Assembly: GCF_014698035.1 (NCBI RefSeq)
Contig: NZ_JACJSF010000083.1
Coordinates: 1-34,953 of the forward strand
Reading direction: 5' to 3'
DNA from: Desmonostoc muscorum FACHB-395
GTDB taxonomy: Bacteria > Cyanobacteriota > Cyanobacteriia > Cyanobacteriales > Nostocaceae
DNA length: 34,953 nucleotides
The position numbers were made by a program, and so were the translations under genes. Below, one piece after another: positions 24,820 through 32,577 of this stretch. The notes under the pieces were generated by a model. It searched no databases. It was not told the origin of the DNA and saw only the letters and a list, made by a program, of their open reading frames with translations. Every line of letters begins with the position of its first letter. Position 1 is the stretch's first letter.

Positions 24820-26202
24820 ATGCTCAACAAAAGTCTAATTTTGTCCTTGTTGACGTTATTTGCTGTGGCTCCTGCCGCCAATGCAGACGTTAAATTAATT
24901 GCAATTGGGAGTCTAGATGGTAATATTAGCGATCGCTCCAACAAAACATCTGCTCCCCTTGAAAACGGCGTTCCGGGAAACCTCTTGGGTGGTTTAGGGT
25001 CGGGATTGGCCTACGCTGGCTGTAACACCTTTATCGCTATCCCAGACCGAGGGCCAAATGCCGTGTCATACAACAGCGCTGTCAGTGACACAGCATCTTA
25101 TATCAACCGCTTCCAAACTATCAAAGTGAAACTTGAACCAAGCAAACTTGGTTCAGCGTTGCCTTTCACACTTACCCCTTACTTAATTGACACGACTCTG
25201 CTATTCAGCAATGAGCCTCTTTACTATGGGAATGGTGCGGGATTGGGTTTAGGCAGTGGTGTCCCAGCTTTGAATACTAAGAATAAAAACTATTTCACTG
25301 GACGCTCTGACAACTTCAACCCCACTCAAATCTCGACATATCCCAACAATGCCCGTTTCGACCCTGAAGGGGTGCGTGTATCCAATAATGGCAAGGAGGT
25401 ATTTATCTCTGATGAATACGGCCCCTATCTATATCAATTTAACCGCAATACAGGTAAGCGGATTAGGGTCTTTAACCTACCTAGCAAGTTTGCAGTTAGC
25501 AACTTAAGTCCCGTTAGTGATACAGAAATCACTGGCAACACGTCTGGTAGGGTTGCTAACAAAGGCATGGAAGGACTTGCGATTACTCCCAACGGTAAAA
25601 CCCTGGTTGGCATTTTGCAGAGTCCACTGCTCCAAGACGGTGGTACTAATGGTGCTTATACCAGAATCGTTAAGATTGACATAGAAACAGGTGTCACCCA
25701 GGAATACGCTTATCAGCTAGATAATATTGGCACCTTGGCTAAACCGAAGTATCCCACCGTCAGCGAGATTTTGGCAATCAGCGATCGCGAATTCTTAGTA
25801 GATGAACGCGATGGCAAGGGCTTTGGCGACGGCTCAAAGGCTGCCTTCAAGAAAATATATCGGATCGATCTGACGAATGCTCAAGAAGTAAGCAATATCA
25901 CCGGGGAAAGCAACCTTGTTGGCAAGGCGGTTAGCAAAACCCTGTTCCTTGATGTGGTGACTGCGCTAACTCAAAACGGCATCAAAGAAGAGGACATTCC
26001 CGCCAAGCTTGAAGGTTTAGCCTTCGGAGAAGATGTGGTTATCAACCGTGTGAAAAAGCATACGTTATTTATCGCCAATGACAACGACTTCGTAGGTACT
26101 ATAGCGCCAGGTATTGACAACCCAAACAAATTTTTCGTTTTTGCGGTTGACACCACTGACCTACCAGGTTTCGTGCCCCAGGATATCAAAGGAGAAGATT
26201 AA
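24820..26202 (+). CDS. Exported phytase-like esterase (phytase-like beta-propeller family)
   Basis: 460 residues with signal peptide MLNKSLILSLLTLFAVAPAA cut near ANA-D (22/23). The mature part matches the phytase-like domain family (esterase-like activity of phytase). Seen: NARFDPEGVRVSNNGKEVFI followed by DEYGPYLYQF, then NKGMEGLAITPNGKTLVG, YAYQLDN, FLVDERDGKGFGDG, KLEGLAFGEDV and LFIANDNDF. The repeated EGL/EGV and acidic loops suggest calcium-dependent phosphate-ester hydrolysis in a propeller fold. It lies directly downstream of a Pho-box-like array, so induction under phosphate limitation is likely (inference). It is divergent from the phosphoesterase fusion. The in vivo substrate is unknown; phytate itself is only one possibility. 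Confidence 0.88.
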   Translation: MLNKSLILSLLTLFAVAPAANADVKLIAIGSLDGNISDRSNKTSAPLENGVPGNLLGGLGSGLAYAGCNTFIAIPDRGPNAVSYNSAVSDTASYINRFQTIKVKLEPSKLGSALPFTLTPYLIDTTLLFSNEPLYYGNGAGLGLGSGVPALNTKNKNYFTGRSDNFNPTQISTYPNNARFDPEGVRVSNNGKEVFISDEYGPYLYQFNRNTGKRIRVFNLPSKFAVSNLSPVSDTEITGNTSGRVANKGMEGLAITPNGKTLVGILQSPLLQDGGTNGAYTRIVKIDIETGVTQEYAYQLDNIGTLAKPKYPTVSEILAISDREFLVDERDGKGFGDGSKAAFKKIYRIDLTNAQEVSNITGESNLVGKAVSKTLFLDVVTALTQNGIKEEDIPAKLEGLAFGEDVVINRVKKHTLFIANDNDFVGTIAPGIDNPNKFFVFAVDTTDLPGFVPQDIKGED

Positions 26203-26313
26203 TATTCAGTTCGCTTGAATAGCGATCGCTAGAAGCTGTTAGAGTAGGCGGAATGCCGACTCTAATAGCTACTGAAGAAGTCAGAAAGTACATCATTGAA
26301 CTACCTAAGCGCT

Positions 26314-26397
26314 ATGGAGCAGTTGCTTGATTAGGAATTACCACTCTCTGCGGCAGCATTGCTACGTGATACAGGTATCGACACCATCTATTATTAG
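26314..26397 (+). pseudogene. Remnant of a PIN-like (DUF5615-type) toxin gene
   Basis: The frame from ATG 26314 reads MEQLLD, stop (TAG 26332-26334), ELPLSAAALLRDTGIDTIYY, stop. If the TAG were CAG the stretch would be LLDQELPLSAAALLRDTGID, which closely fits my recollection of the N terminus of DUF5615 PIN-like toxins. It lacks everything after about 27 residues. A short open frame just upstream (26253-26330, starting MPTLIATEEVRKYIIELPKR) overlaps it and could be the tail or a relic of a partner antitoxin gene, but I do not recognise it. Short length makes this tentative. Confidence 0.4.
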
Positions 26398-26436
26398 TGA
26401 AATCTAGACTAATTCTTTTTTGGCTAGGGTCTTGAT

Positions 26437-27243
26437 TTAGTAAGTGTTTTTACCGATTACATCAGCGGCAGCATCAATAAGGTTGTCGTAATGTAATAGG
26501 AAGATGTTTGTGTCCAAGCGTTCTTTGCGCCGAATTTCGTAAGTCTTGTTGGTGAAGTTATTGCGTTTGCCAGCAATGACGACGAAATGGAGTCGCGATC
26601 TATCCATCGTGACGAACTCATCAGGCAGTAGTGCATCAGCCCGTCTTGATTTATTAAATGTCTCTTTGAGTGAAGAATAATTACCATCCAGCCAAGTTTG
26701 CCAGTCACGTAATTGCTTTCTGCCTTTGCGAAACACTTCTCCAAGTTCGCCATCAGTAAGTATGATACCGCTACCTTTAGGGGCTTCAAGTTCAACAAAG
26801 ACAAACTCATGTCCGCCTGAACCCCGACCAATAATTAAGTAGTCGGCTTGATAGGAATTGCCGAGCTGAAACTCAGGGAAAAGATAAGTTGCGTGATGAC
26901 CAAAATGAAAATACTTCAGAAGTGAGGCAATAATGAAGTAGGCGCGATGTTCGGTAATAAATTTTAAAATACTGCGTTCATTGACATCTTCTGAATTAAG
27001 CAATTGTTGGAAGCAAGCAAGTTTATTGTTGAGTTCCTCACGATCTTGAAGCTCTAAAATGTCCATGTAGTTGTTTGGAAACAGACTGATGTAATGGCGT
27101 ACAGCTTTGGGGTACTTATGAAAAAGCGGCTCTCTGACTTTGAGAATACCAACTTCCCCGACGACCTCCTGCTCCTTAAGCGAGCAGAATTTTGCCTCTT
27201 CGTCAGAGGTGAGTATAGTGTAGTCTCTGTCGTACAACTTCAT
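26437..27243 (-). CDS. Shedu-like DUF4263 nuclease-domain protein
   Basis: 268 residues. The C-terminal half carries a PD-(D/E)xK-like core of the DUF4263/SduA family: NSYQADYLIIGRGSGGHEF (D134), FVFVELEAPK (E151-L-E153) and GEVFRKGRKQLRDWQTWLD with Q177. The family's central motif usually ends in Lys (ExK); here it is ExE, as I recall for a sub-branch with VELE. The N-terminal half (1-120) is helical and unassigned. Shedu proteins defend against phage by nucleolytic activity in characterised cases; that role here is inference. It stands alone on the minus strand between a toxin-gene remnant and the VWA pair, an accessory setting. ATG 27243 has only a weak CAGGTC ahead of it. Confidence 0.75.
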   Translation of the reverse strand: MKLYDRDYTILTSDEEAKFCSLKEQEVVGEVGILKVREPLFHKYPKAVRHYISLFPNNYMDILELQDREELNNKLACFQQLLNSEDVNERSILKFITEHRAYFIIASLLKYFHFGHHATYLFPEFQLGNSYQADYLIIGRGSGGHEFVFVELEAPKGSGIILTDGELGEVFRKGRKQLRDWQTWLDGNYSSLKETFNKSRRADALLPDEFVTMDRSRLHFVVIAGKRNNFTNKTYEIRRKERLDTNIFLLHYDNLIDAAADVIGKNTY

Positions 27244-27376
27244 GTGCTGACCTGCTTGGCATTGCTTGCTAGCTATTAAAAAGATTTTTCTAGATATCTA
27301 CTAGAATTTAATATGCCCATTTTTAAATTTAAAATACTGTACACACTCACTGTTAATCAGCAACGCTGAATTTTTA

Positions 27377-28657
27377 CTATTCCTGTAAAACGGTTTTTGA
27401 TGCAATTCTAGTCTTCTTCAAGTCTGCTTCCGAAAGTTCTTCTCCTGCTTGCAGGCGAGTGGCGGAACTTTGTAACACTGTCGCCGCACCTTTATCTCCG
27501 ATTTGCAAAGCAGTTTTAGCTGCCGTTTGTAGCATCGTGGCTGCACCAGTGCGATCGCCTTGTAGCAATTTCGCCTCGGCTAACTGGGTTTGGCGATACT
27601 TAGCTAATGCCAAAATAGACTGCTGTACCTGGGGATTAGAATCTGGTTGATACGCCCGCACCACATCTGCATACACTGGCACCAGGGGCGAAAGTAAGCC
27701 TTCTTGGTTAACTAATGGGTCATCATAGCGAATTTGCAGATGCCCGATCACTTGTTTCCCCTCTGGCAATTGTCCCAGATAAATATTCGCCAAAACCACC
27801 CTTTCTACATCCTGCATCAAATCTCCCAAACGTACAGCAAAGCTACCATCAGCTTCTCGTTCCACTGGTAACTCGATTGTGTCTGGGGCAACTTGGGCAA
27901 TGGGCTTCAATTCTGCTAATCGGACATTGGGCACTAGAGATAACAGCAAGTAGGCATTAGTTAGCCCAATTGACTGAATCCTTCCAAATAGTCGGCTAAA
28001 TTGCTCCACAGCTTGTTCAGGATGTTCAATATGAGCTAGAGTACCACCACCGACATCGGCAATTTTTTCTAGCAAATCTTGATTCCAGCTATTGCCAAAT
28101 CCGAAAGTGTTGATAGTTAGGTTCAGTTTGGCAGCCTTTTGCGCCAGTTTGAGACAGCGTTTGTTGTCATCTCGCCCAACATCCCACTTCCAAATCCGCA
28201 AAGCGCTTTCACCATGCCCATCCGTCAGCAGAAACGCCTGGGAAACAGCGCCTCTTGTGCCCTTCATCAATTCTGTAATTCCCAATTCCAAACCATCAGC
28301 GATCGCAGTGCCGCCACTAGCGCTGAGTTTGCTTTTGATTTGAGATTTGATGCTTTCGGGGTCTTCGATGACTTGGTTAGGGATAATGACTTCCGCAGAA
28401 CCGGAAAAAGCCACAACTGAGAGGCGATCGCCAACTTTCAACCGATCTATTAATCCTTCCACTGCCTGAATCACTGTTTTAATCGGTTGTCCATGCATAG
28501 AACCACTTCGATCCAGAATCAGGCAGAGGTTAAGGGGCAGATTTTGGTCAAACTCACCAGCGATAGCCGAAATCGTTATTGCTAGTTGACGTTGGCTACT
28601 TGTTTGAGCCACATCAACATTATTGTCATTTAACGCCGAGAGCAATTTAACTTTCAT
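27377..28657 (-). CDS. VWA-domain protein, second of a tandem pair
   Basis: 426 residues, cytoplasmic by sequence. The VWA domain (about 40-230) has an intact MIDAS metal site: D49-R-S51-G-S53 in LILDRSGSM, Thr in GGTAIADGLELG, and Asp in AFLLTDGHGES. A beta-rich region follows, and then a helical C-terminal part (about 330-426) with repeated Ala-Lys-Gln stretches (QQSILALAKYRQTQLAEAKL, AATMLQTAAKTALQIGDKGA). The helical part is possibly TPR-like. It is a close paralogue of the protein encoded at 28654-29910, differing by a short insertion around ESALRIWKWDVGRD. ATG overlaps the upstream stop (ATGA), so translation is probably coupled. No AAA+ MoxR-type partner is beside it. Function unknown. 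Confidence 0.88.
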   Translation of the reverse strand: MKVKLLSALNDNNVDVAQTSSQRQLAITISAIAGEFDQNLPLNLCLILDRSGSMHGQPIKTVIQAVEGLIDRLKVGDRLSVVAFSGSAEVIIPNQVIEDPESIKSQIKSKLSASGGTAIADGLELGITELMKGTRGAVSQAFLLTDGHGESALRIWKWDVGRDDNKRCLKLAQKAAKLNLTINTFGFGNSWNQDLLEKIADVGGGTLAHIEHPEQAVEQFSRLFGRIQSIGLTNAYLLLSLVPNVRLAELKPIAQVAPDTIELPVEREADGSFAVRLGDLMQDVERVVLANIYLGQLPEGKQVIGHLQIRYDDPLVNQEGLLSPLVPVYADVVRAYQPDSNPQVQQSILALAKYRQTQLAEAKLLQGDRTGAATMLQTAAKTALQIGDKGAATVLQSSATRLQAGEELSEADLKKTRIASKTVLQE

Positions 28658-29910
28658 TGAGGAGGGGTATCTTGCAAAACTGTTTTGGAGACAATTCTGG
28701 TTTTTTTGCGATCACTTTCAGATAAATCTCCACCAGATTGTAGCTGGGTGGCAGAAGTTTGCAACACCGTCGCTGCCCCAGTATCTCCCATTTGCAGAGC
28801 AGTTTTAGCAGCCGTTTGTAACATTGTTGCTGCACCACTGCGATCGCCCTGTTGCAATTTCGTTTCGGCTAGCTGAGTTTGGCGATATTTAGCTAATGCC
28901 AAAATAGACTGTTGCACTTGGGGATTCGGATCTGCTTGGTAGTTTCTCACTACATGGGCATAAACTGGGATATTTGGTGTAACTAAACCTACCTGGTTGG
29001 CGGCTGGATCGTCGTAGCGGACTTGCACATTAGCGATCGCTTGTTCACCTGCTGGCAATTGTCCCAAATAAATATTAGCTAAGATTATCCGTTCTGCATC
29101 TTTCATTAAATCTCCCAACCGCACAGCGAAGCGTCCATCAGCTTCTTGTTGCAGTGGTAATTCAATTGTGTCTGGAGAAACTTGGGCAATGGGTTTAAGT
29201 TCCGCTAGCCGGACATGGGGCATTAGGGACAATAACAGATAAGCATTAGTCAATCCCACTGTTTGAATGCGGCTAAACAGGCGATTAAACTCATCCACTG
29301 CCTCTTCCGGCTTTTGAATGTAAGATAAAGTACCTAAACCAGCATCAGCAATTTTTTCTAAAACATCTTGGTTCCAATTGTCACCAAATCCCAGCGTGTT
29401 CAAAGTCAAATTATAGCTAGCAGCTAATTGGGCAAATTTCAAACAGCGATTATTATCACCATGTTCATTTTCCCCGTCGGTTAATAGGAAGGCTTGGGAA
29501 ACAGTATCTTTCTTTCCCTTCGCCAACTCCTCAATCCCCAAACGCAATCCTTCATCAATCGCAGTTCCACCATCGGCGGCTAGGCGGTTAATTTGATTTT
29601 TGATTTTTTCTGGATCTTCGACACTTTGACTAGGTACTAAGACTTTGGCACGGTGATCGAAAACTACAACACTGAGGCGATCGCTAGGATTAAGTCTATC
29701 TACCAGACGATTCGCTGCTTTTTTGACCGTTTCTAGCGATCGCCCATTCATGGAACCACTGTGATCGAGAATTAAACATAAATTCAGGGGCACATGGCGA
29801 TCTTGAGTCTCTGCGATCGCTGAAATCGAAATTCCCAACTGACGTTGACTATTCAGTTGATTCGCGTCCAAATTACCATCATTCAAGGCAGGCTGCAAGC
29901 TAACCTTCAT
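28654..29910 (-). CDS. VWA-domain protein, first of a tandem pair
   Basis: 418 residues with the same plan as its downstream paralogue: MKVSLQPALNDGNLDANQLN at the N terminus, VWA domain with MIDAS D49-H-S51-G-S53 in LILDHSGSM, GGTAIDEGLRLG and AFLLTDGENEHGDNN. A middle beta region (LKPIAQVSPDTIELPLQQEA) and a helical Gln/Ala-rich C terminus follow. Most substitutions between the pair are conservative, so they arose by tandem duplication and both appear functional. The stop overlaps the next start by four bases. Such VWA proteins often act as metal-dependent protein-interaction modules in assembly or surface complexes; no partner is visible here. It is divergent from clpR with a 238-bp gap in which I see no further feature. 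Confidence 0.88.
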   Translation of the reverse strand: MKVSLQPALNDGNLDANQLNSQRQLGISISAIAETQDRHVPLNLCLILDHSGSMNGRSLETVKKAANRLVDRLNPSDRLSVVVFDHRAKVLVPSQSVEDPEKIKNQINRLAADGGTAIDEGLRLGIEELAKGKKDTVSQAFLLTDGENEHGDNNRCLKFAQLAASYNLTLNTLGFGDNWNQDVLEKIADAGLGTLSYIQKPEEAVDEFNRLFSRIQTVGLTNAYLLLSLMPHVRLAELKPIAQVSPDTIELPLQQEADGRFAVRLGDLMKDAERIILANIYLGQLPAGEQAIANVQVRYDDPAANQVGLVTPNIPVYAHVVRNYQADPNPQVQQSILALAKYRQTQLAETKLQQGDRSGAATMLQTAAKTALQMGDTGAATVLQTSATQLQSGGDLSESDRKKTRIVSKTVLQDTPPQ

Positions 29911-30148
29911 AACTTAAAGTCCTTATTCAGGATATACATATTAATAAATAACTTCAAAGCACCACTTTAGCTCTACGGAAAACCTATCCAACACAAATAC
30001 ATGAATATAATCAGAATATCTTAGAAGCCAAACATTGGCAGATGCAAAGCCACCTGAAGCATTAGGGAGAAATCCGCACCTTGAGGGAAGCGTGCATCGC
30101 GCTAGGATGTATTACAGTTAACGGCATAGTTTCAGGCGATCAGTTGCT

Positions 30149-30811
30149 ATGGACATTTCCCCAATCAAAGCTGTTCAAGCCCCATATTACGGCGATAGCT
30201 CTTACCGGACACCACCGCCAGATTTACCTTCCCTCTTATTGAAGGAGCGAATTGTCTATATTGGGATGCCACTGGTGCCTGCTGTCACGGAATTAATCGT
30301 GGCTGAGTTGCTGTTTTTGCAATCCGATGACCCAGAAAAGCCCATTAAAATCTATATCAACTCCACCGGCACTTCCGGTTACAGTGGCGAACCCATTGGC
30401 TTTGAAACCGAAGCCTTTGCCATCTACGACACCATGAAATATATCAAGCCTCCTATCCACACCATCTGCGTCGGTTCTGCGATGGGTATGGCAGCCATGC
30501 TTCTCAGTGCTGGTACAAAAGGTTGCCGCGCTAGTTTGCCTCACTCTTCGATTATCCTGCATCAGCCCAAGAGCTACGCCCAAGGTCAAGCAACGGATAT
30601 TCAAATTCGGGCAAGGGAAGTTTTGGTAAATAAAGGGGCGTTGGTTGATATTTTAAATCGCACCACCGGACAGCCCCCAGAAAAAATTGCTAAAGATATG
30701 GATAGGTTGTTATATCTAACACCTTACGAAGCGAAGGAATACGGTCTAATTGACCGAGTTTTTGAGAAAGAAGAACTCGCAAATCCCCCCCTTCCAGCCA
30801 GTGTCCTTTAA
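30149..30811 (+). CDS. clpR: ClpR, catalytically inactive Clp protease core subunit
   Basis: 220 residues of the ClpP fold. The catalytic Ser position in the usual GQAASMG reads GSAMGMA, giving Gly113. The His is kept (H138 in ILHQP). The catalytic Asp position in DMDRxFxMS reads DMDRLLYL (Leu187). A loop insertion (STGTSGYSGEPIGFETE, about 72-88) replaces the usual SPGGSV. These are marks of cyanobacterial ClpR, which forms a mixed ring with ClpP3 and is fed by ClpC. clpP3 follows 125 bp downstream on the same strand, the order known from other cyanobacteria. The retained His with lost Ser and Asp is consistent with an inactive subunit. Start ATG 30149. Confidence 0.92.
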   Translation: MDISPIKAVQAPYYGDSSYRTPPPDLPSLLLKERIVYIGMPLVPAVTELIVAELLFLQSDDPEKPIKIYINSTGTSGYSGEPIGFETEAFAIYDTMKYIKPPIHTICVGSAMGMAAMLLSAGTKGCRASLPHSSIILHQPKSYAQGQATDIQIRAREVLVNKGALVDILNRTTGQPPEKIAKDMDRLLYLTPYEAKEYGLIDRVFEKEELANPPLPASVL

Positions 30812-30818
30812 TTTTTTC

Positions 30819-30915
30819 TTTGTCATTTGTCCTTTGTCCTTCGTCCTTTGTTAATAACCAATGACTAATGACCAATGACTAATGACTAATGACCAATGAC
30901 TAATGACTAATAGAC
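30819..30915 (+). repeat. Two tandem heptamer repeat blocks between clpR and clpP3
   Basis: The first block has TTTGTCC-type units (TTTGTCA, TTTGTCC, TTTGTCC, TTCGTCC, TTTGTTA; 30819-30853). The second has CAATGAC/TAATGAC units, seven full copies (30859-30907) plus a degenerate one. Together they fill nearly all of the 125-bp gap in the clpR-clpP3 operon. They are STRR-type repeats. The two blocks are not complementary enough to form one long hairpin. Confidence 0.85.
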
Positions 30916-30936
30916 TAATTAAAAACGGAGTAAGTC

Positions 30937-31548
30937 ATGCCTATAGGCGTTCCTAAAGTTCCTTACCGGATGCCCGGAGGACAATATACAGATTGGATTA
31001 GCATCTACGATCGCCTTTACCGGGAACGGATTATATTCTTAGGGCGAGATATTGATGATGAAATTGCCAATCAAATAATTGCTGTAATGCTGTATCTGGA
31101 CTCAGACGATCCAGGTAAAGATATTTATTTATACATCAATTCCCCCGGTGGAATGGTTACATCTGGCATGGCGATTTTTGACACCATGCAACATATAAAA
31201 TCAGATGTAGTGACTATTTGCGTTGGTTTAGCTGCTTCAATGGGGTCTTTCTTGTTGGCTGCTGGTACTAAGGGTAAACGCCTAGCATTGCCTCATTCAC
31301 GGATTATGATTCACCAGCCTTCAGGTGGCACCCGTGGACAAGCAACTGACATCGAAATTGAAGCTAGAGAGATTCTACGGATTCGTCACCAGCTTAATGG
31401 CATTTATGCCGATAAAACCGGTCAGACCATAGCAAAAATTGAAAAAGATATGGATCGTGACTTTTTCATGTCTGCTGAAGAGGCTAAAGAATACGGTTTA
31501 ATTGACCGTGTAATTGAAGAACGAACCTCTATAGTAGCAGGGGAGTAG
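30937..31548 (+). CDS. clpP: ATP-dependent Clp protease proteolytic subunit ClpP3
   Basis: 203 residues with the complete ClpP triad: S101 in GLAASMGSF, H126 in IMIHQP and D175 in DMDRDFFMS. YINSPGGMVTSGMAIFDTM provides the oxyanion and substrate strand. The N terminus MPIGVPKVPYRMPGGQYTDW and its place after clpR identify the cyanobacterial ClpP3 type, the active partner in the essential ClpP3/R core. Paired with ClpC and the adaptor ClpS it degrades selected proteins in the cytoplasm. ATG 30937 lies just after ACGGAGTAAGTC, a good ribosome-binding site, so translation does not depend on coupling to clpR despite the repeat-filled gap. Confidence 0.95.
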   Translation: MPIGVPKVPYRMPGGQYTDWISIYDRLYRERIIFLGRDIDDEIANQIIAVMLYLDSDDPGKDIYLYINSPGGMVTSGMAIFDTMQHIKSDVVTICVGLAASMGSFLLAAGTKGKRLALPHSRIMIHQPSGGTRGQATDIEIEAREILRIRHQLNGIYADKTGQTIAKIEKDMDRDFFMSAEEAKEYGLIDRVIEERTSIVAGE

Positions 31549-31570
31549 GGAAGCAGGGGGCAGAGGGCAA

Positions 31571-31648
31571 GGGGACTTGGGGACAAGAAGTGAGAACTTG
31601 AAACAAGTCTTTCCCCTTGTCCCCAATTCTCCTTGTCCCCAAGTCCTC
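31571..31648. repeat. Long inverted repeat after clpP3
   Basis: GGACTTGGGGACAAG (31573-31587) is perfectly complementary to CTTGTCCCCAAGTCC (31632-31646). A third CTTGTCCCC occurs at 31617-31625, allowing an alternative, shorter hairpin. It begins about 25 bases after the stop. It could act as a terminator or RNA 3' stabiliser, though no T run follows closely. G-rich tandem units precede it (GCAGGGGGCAGAGGGCAAGG). Confidence 0.7.
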
Positions 31649-31785
31649 TTCCCAATTCCCAAAACAAACTGTCAACATTGAACTTTAAAATAGAAAATTA
31701 GCCTTTATCATTAATAGTCCAGGCTTAAAGCTGATATTGACAGATAATAGCCGATAGCTAAATATTCGATAGCTCATAGCTCAAG

Positions 31786-32406
31786 ATGGATCTTGGAGAT
31801 TGCTACCGTTTGCTAGGTTTAAGATCGGGAGCTTCTTTTGCTGAAATCAAAGCGTCTTATCGACGATTGGCGCAGCAATATCATCCCGATATCAACCCAG
31901 ATGACAACAAAGCCAAAGATAAGTTTATTGCCTTGACAGAGGCTTACAAACTCCTGCTGACGGTAGTACTGCCAGAGGAAACTGCTGCACATTCAACTCA
32001 GGTGTCAACTGGGCGTGATGCTGCTAAGACAACGCAGCGACAGAAAACACCAGTCACAACGGTGGTAAACCAACAACCAGGGAAAGCAAAACCGCCTAAT
32101 CTGTTGGAAATAGAAGAACGGCTGAAGTGGAAGACTTATGAACAATTGCAGCGATTTTTGCAAGAGAAACGATTTCCGCAAGCGATCGCACTAGTGGAAG
32201 CTTTAGCAGATCGTTTGTCAACAGATCCAGAAGTTCGCCAATGGCAAGCGATCGCTTATCAAATTTGGGGACGGGCGCTAATTTCCGAAAACCAATTGCT
32301 CAAAGCCAGAATTTATCTCAAAAAAGCTTTGAAAACAGACCCCCATAATAAAAGTCTCTGGTATGAAGTGCAACGCGATTTCCAACGCTTAGAACAAATT
32401 TTTTAA
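31786..32406 (+). CDS. DnaJ-domain protein
   Basis: 206 residues. An N-terminal J domain (3-60, CYRLLGLRSGASFAEIKASY then RRLAQQYHPDINPD) has the HPD motif at 33-35, needed to stimulate DnaK ATPase. The middle (about 63-105) is a low-complexity Thr/Gln/Lys linker. The C-terminal half (about 108-206, LEIEERLKWKTYEQLQRFLQ, ALVEALADRLSTDPEVRQWQ, AIAYQIWGRALISENQLL) looks like two or three TPR-like helical hairpins. There is no G/F region, zinc finger or membrane segment, so it is a type III J protein. The client and the DnaK partner are unknown. The start ATG 31786 is the only one that keeps the full J domain. Confidence 0.9.
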   Translation: MDLGDCYRLLGLRSGASFAEIKASYRRLAQQYHPDINPDDNKAKDKFIALTEAYKLLLTVVLPEETAAHSTQVSTGRDAAKTTQRQKTPVTTVVNQQPGKAKPPNLLEIEERLKWKTYEQLQRFLQEKRFPQAIALVEALADRLSTDPEVRQWQAIAYQIWGRALISENQLLKARIYLKKALKTDPHNKSLWYEVQRDFQRLEQIF

Positions 32407-32440
32407 AGATTTACAAAATTTATTGAAAAGTTCTAACAAC

Positions 32441-32464
32441 AGGGGCAATTCATGAATTGCCCCT
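32441..32464 (+). terminator. 24-bp perfect palindrome after the DnaJ-like gene
   Basis: AGGGGCAATTCATGAATTGCCCCT, a 12-bp perfect inverted repeat 35 bases after the stop, followed by ATCTGTAATTAAAATTTT. It is plausible as a terminator; this palindrome also resembles a dispersed repeat found in Nostoc. Confidence 0.6.
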
Positions 32465-32577
32465 ATCTGTAATTAAAATTTTCGGCTATTGTTTGCATAA
32501 TTCCTAAGTTACTCGACGCGGAAAAAGCAGCAGCGTGTCCGGTTAAACTGATAAGGAAGAAAATAGCAGATTAGGCA

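Noticed and set aside
26241..26263. Hairpin after the phytase-like gene as a terminator
   Set aside because: The stem is only five plus three base pairs with a mismatch, and no T run follows.
30819..30915. Short tandem repeats considered as a CRISPR array
   Set aside because: Units are 7 bases with no unique spacers; no cas gene is present.
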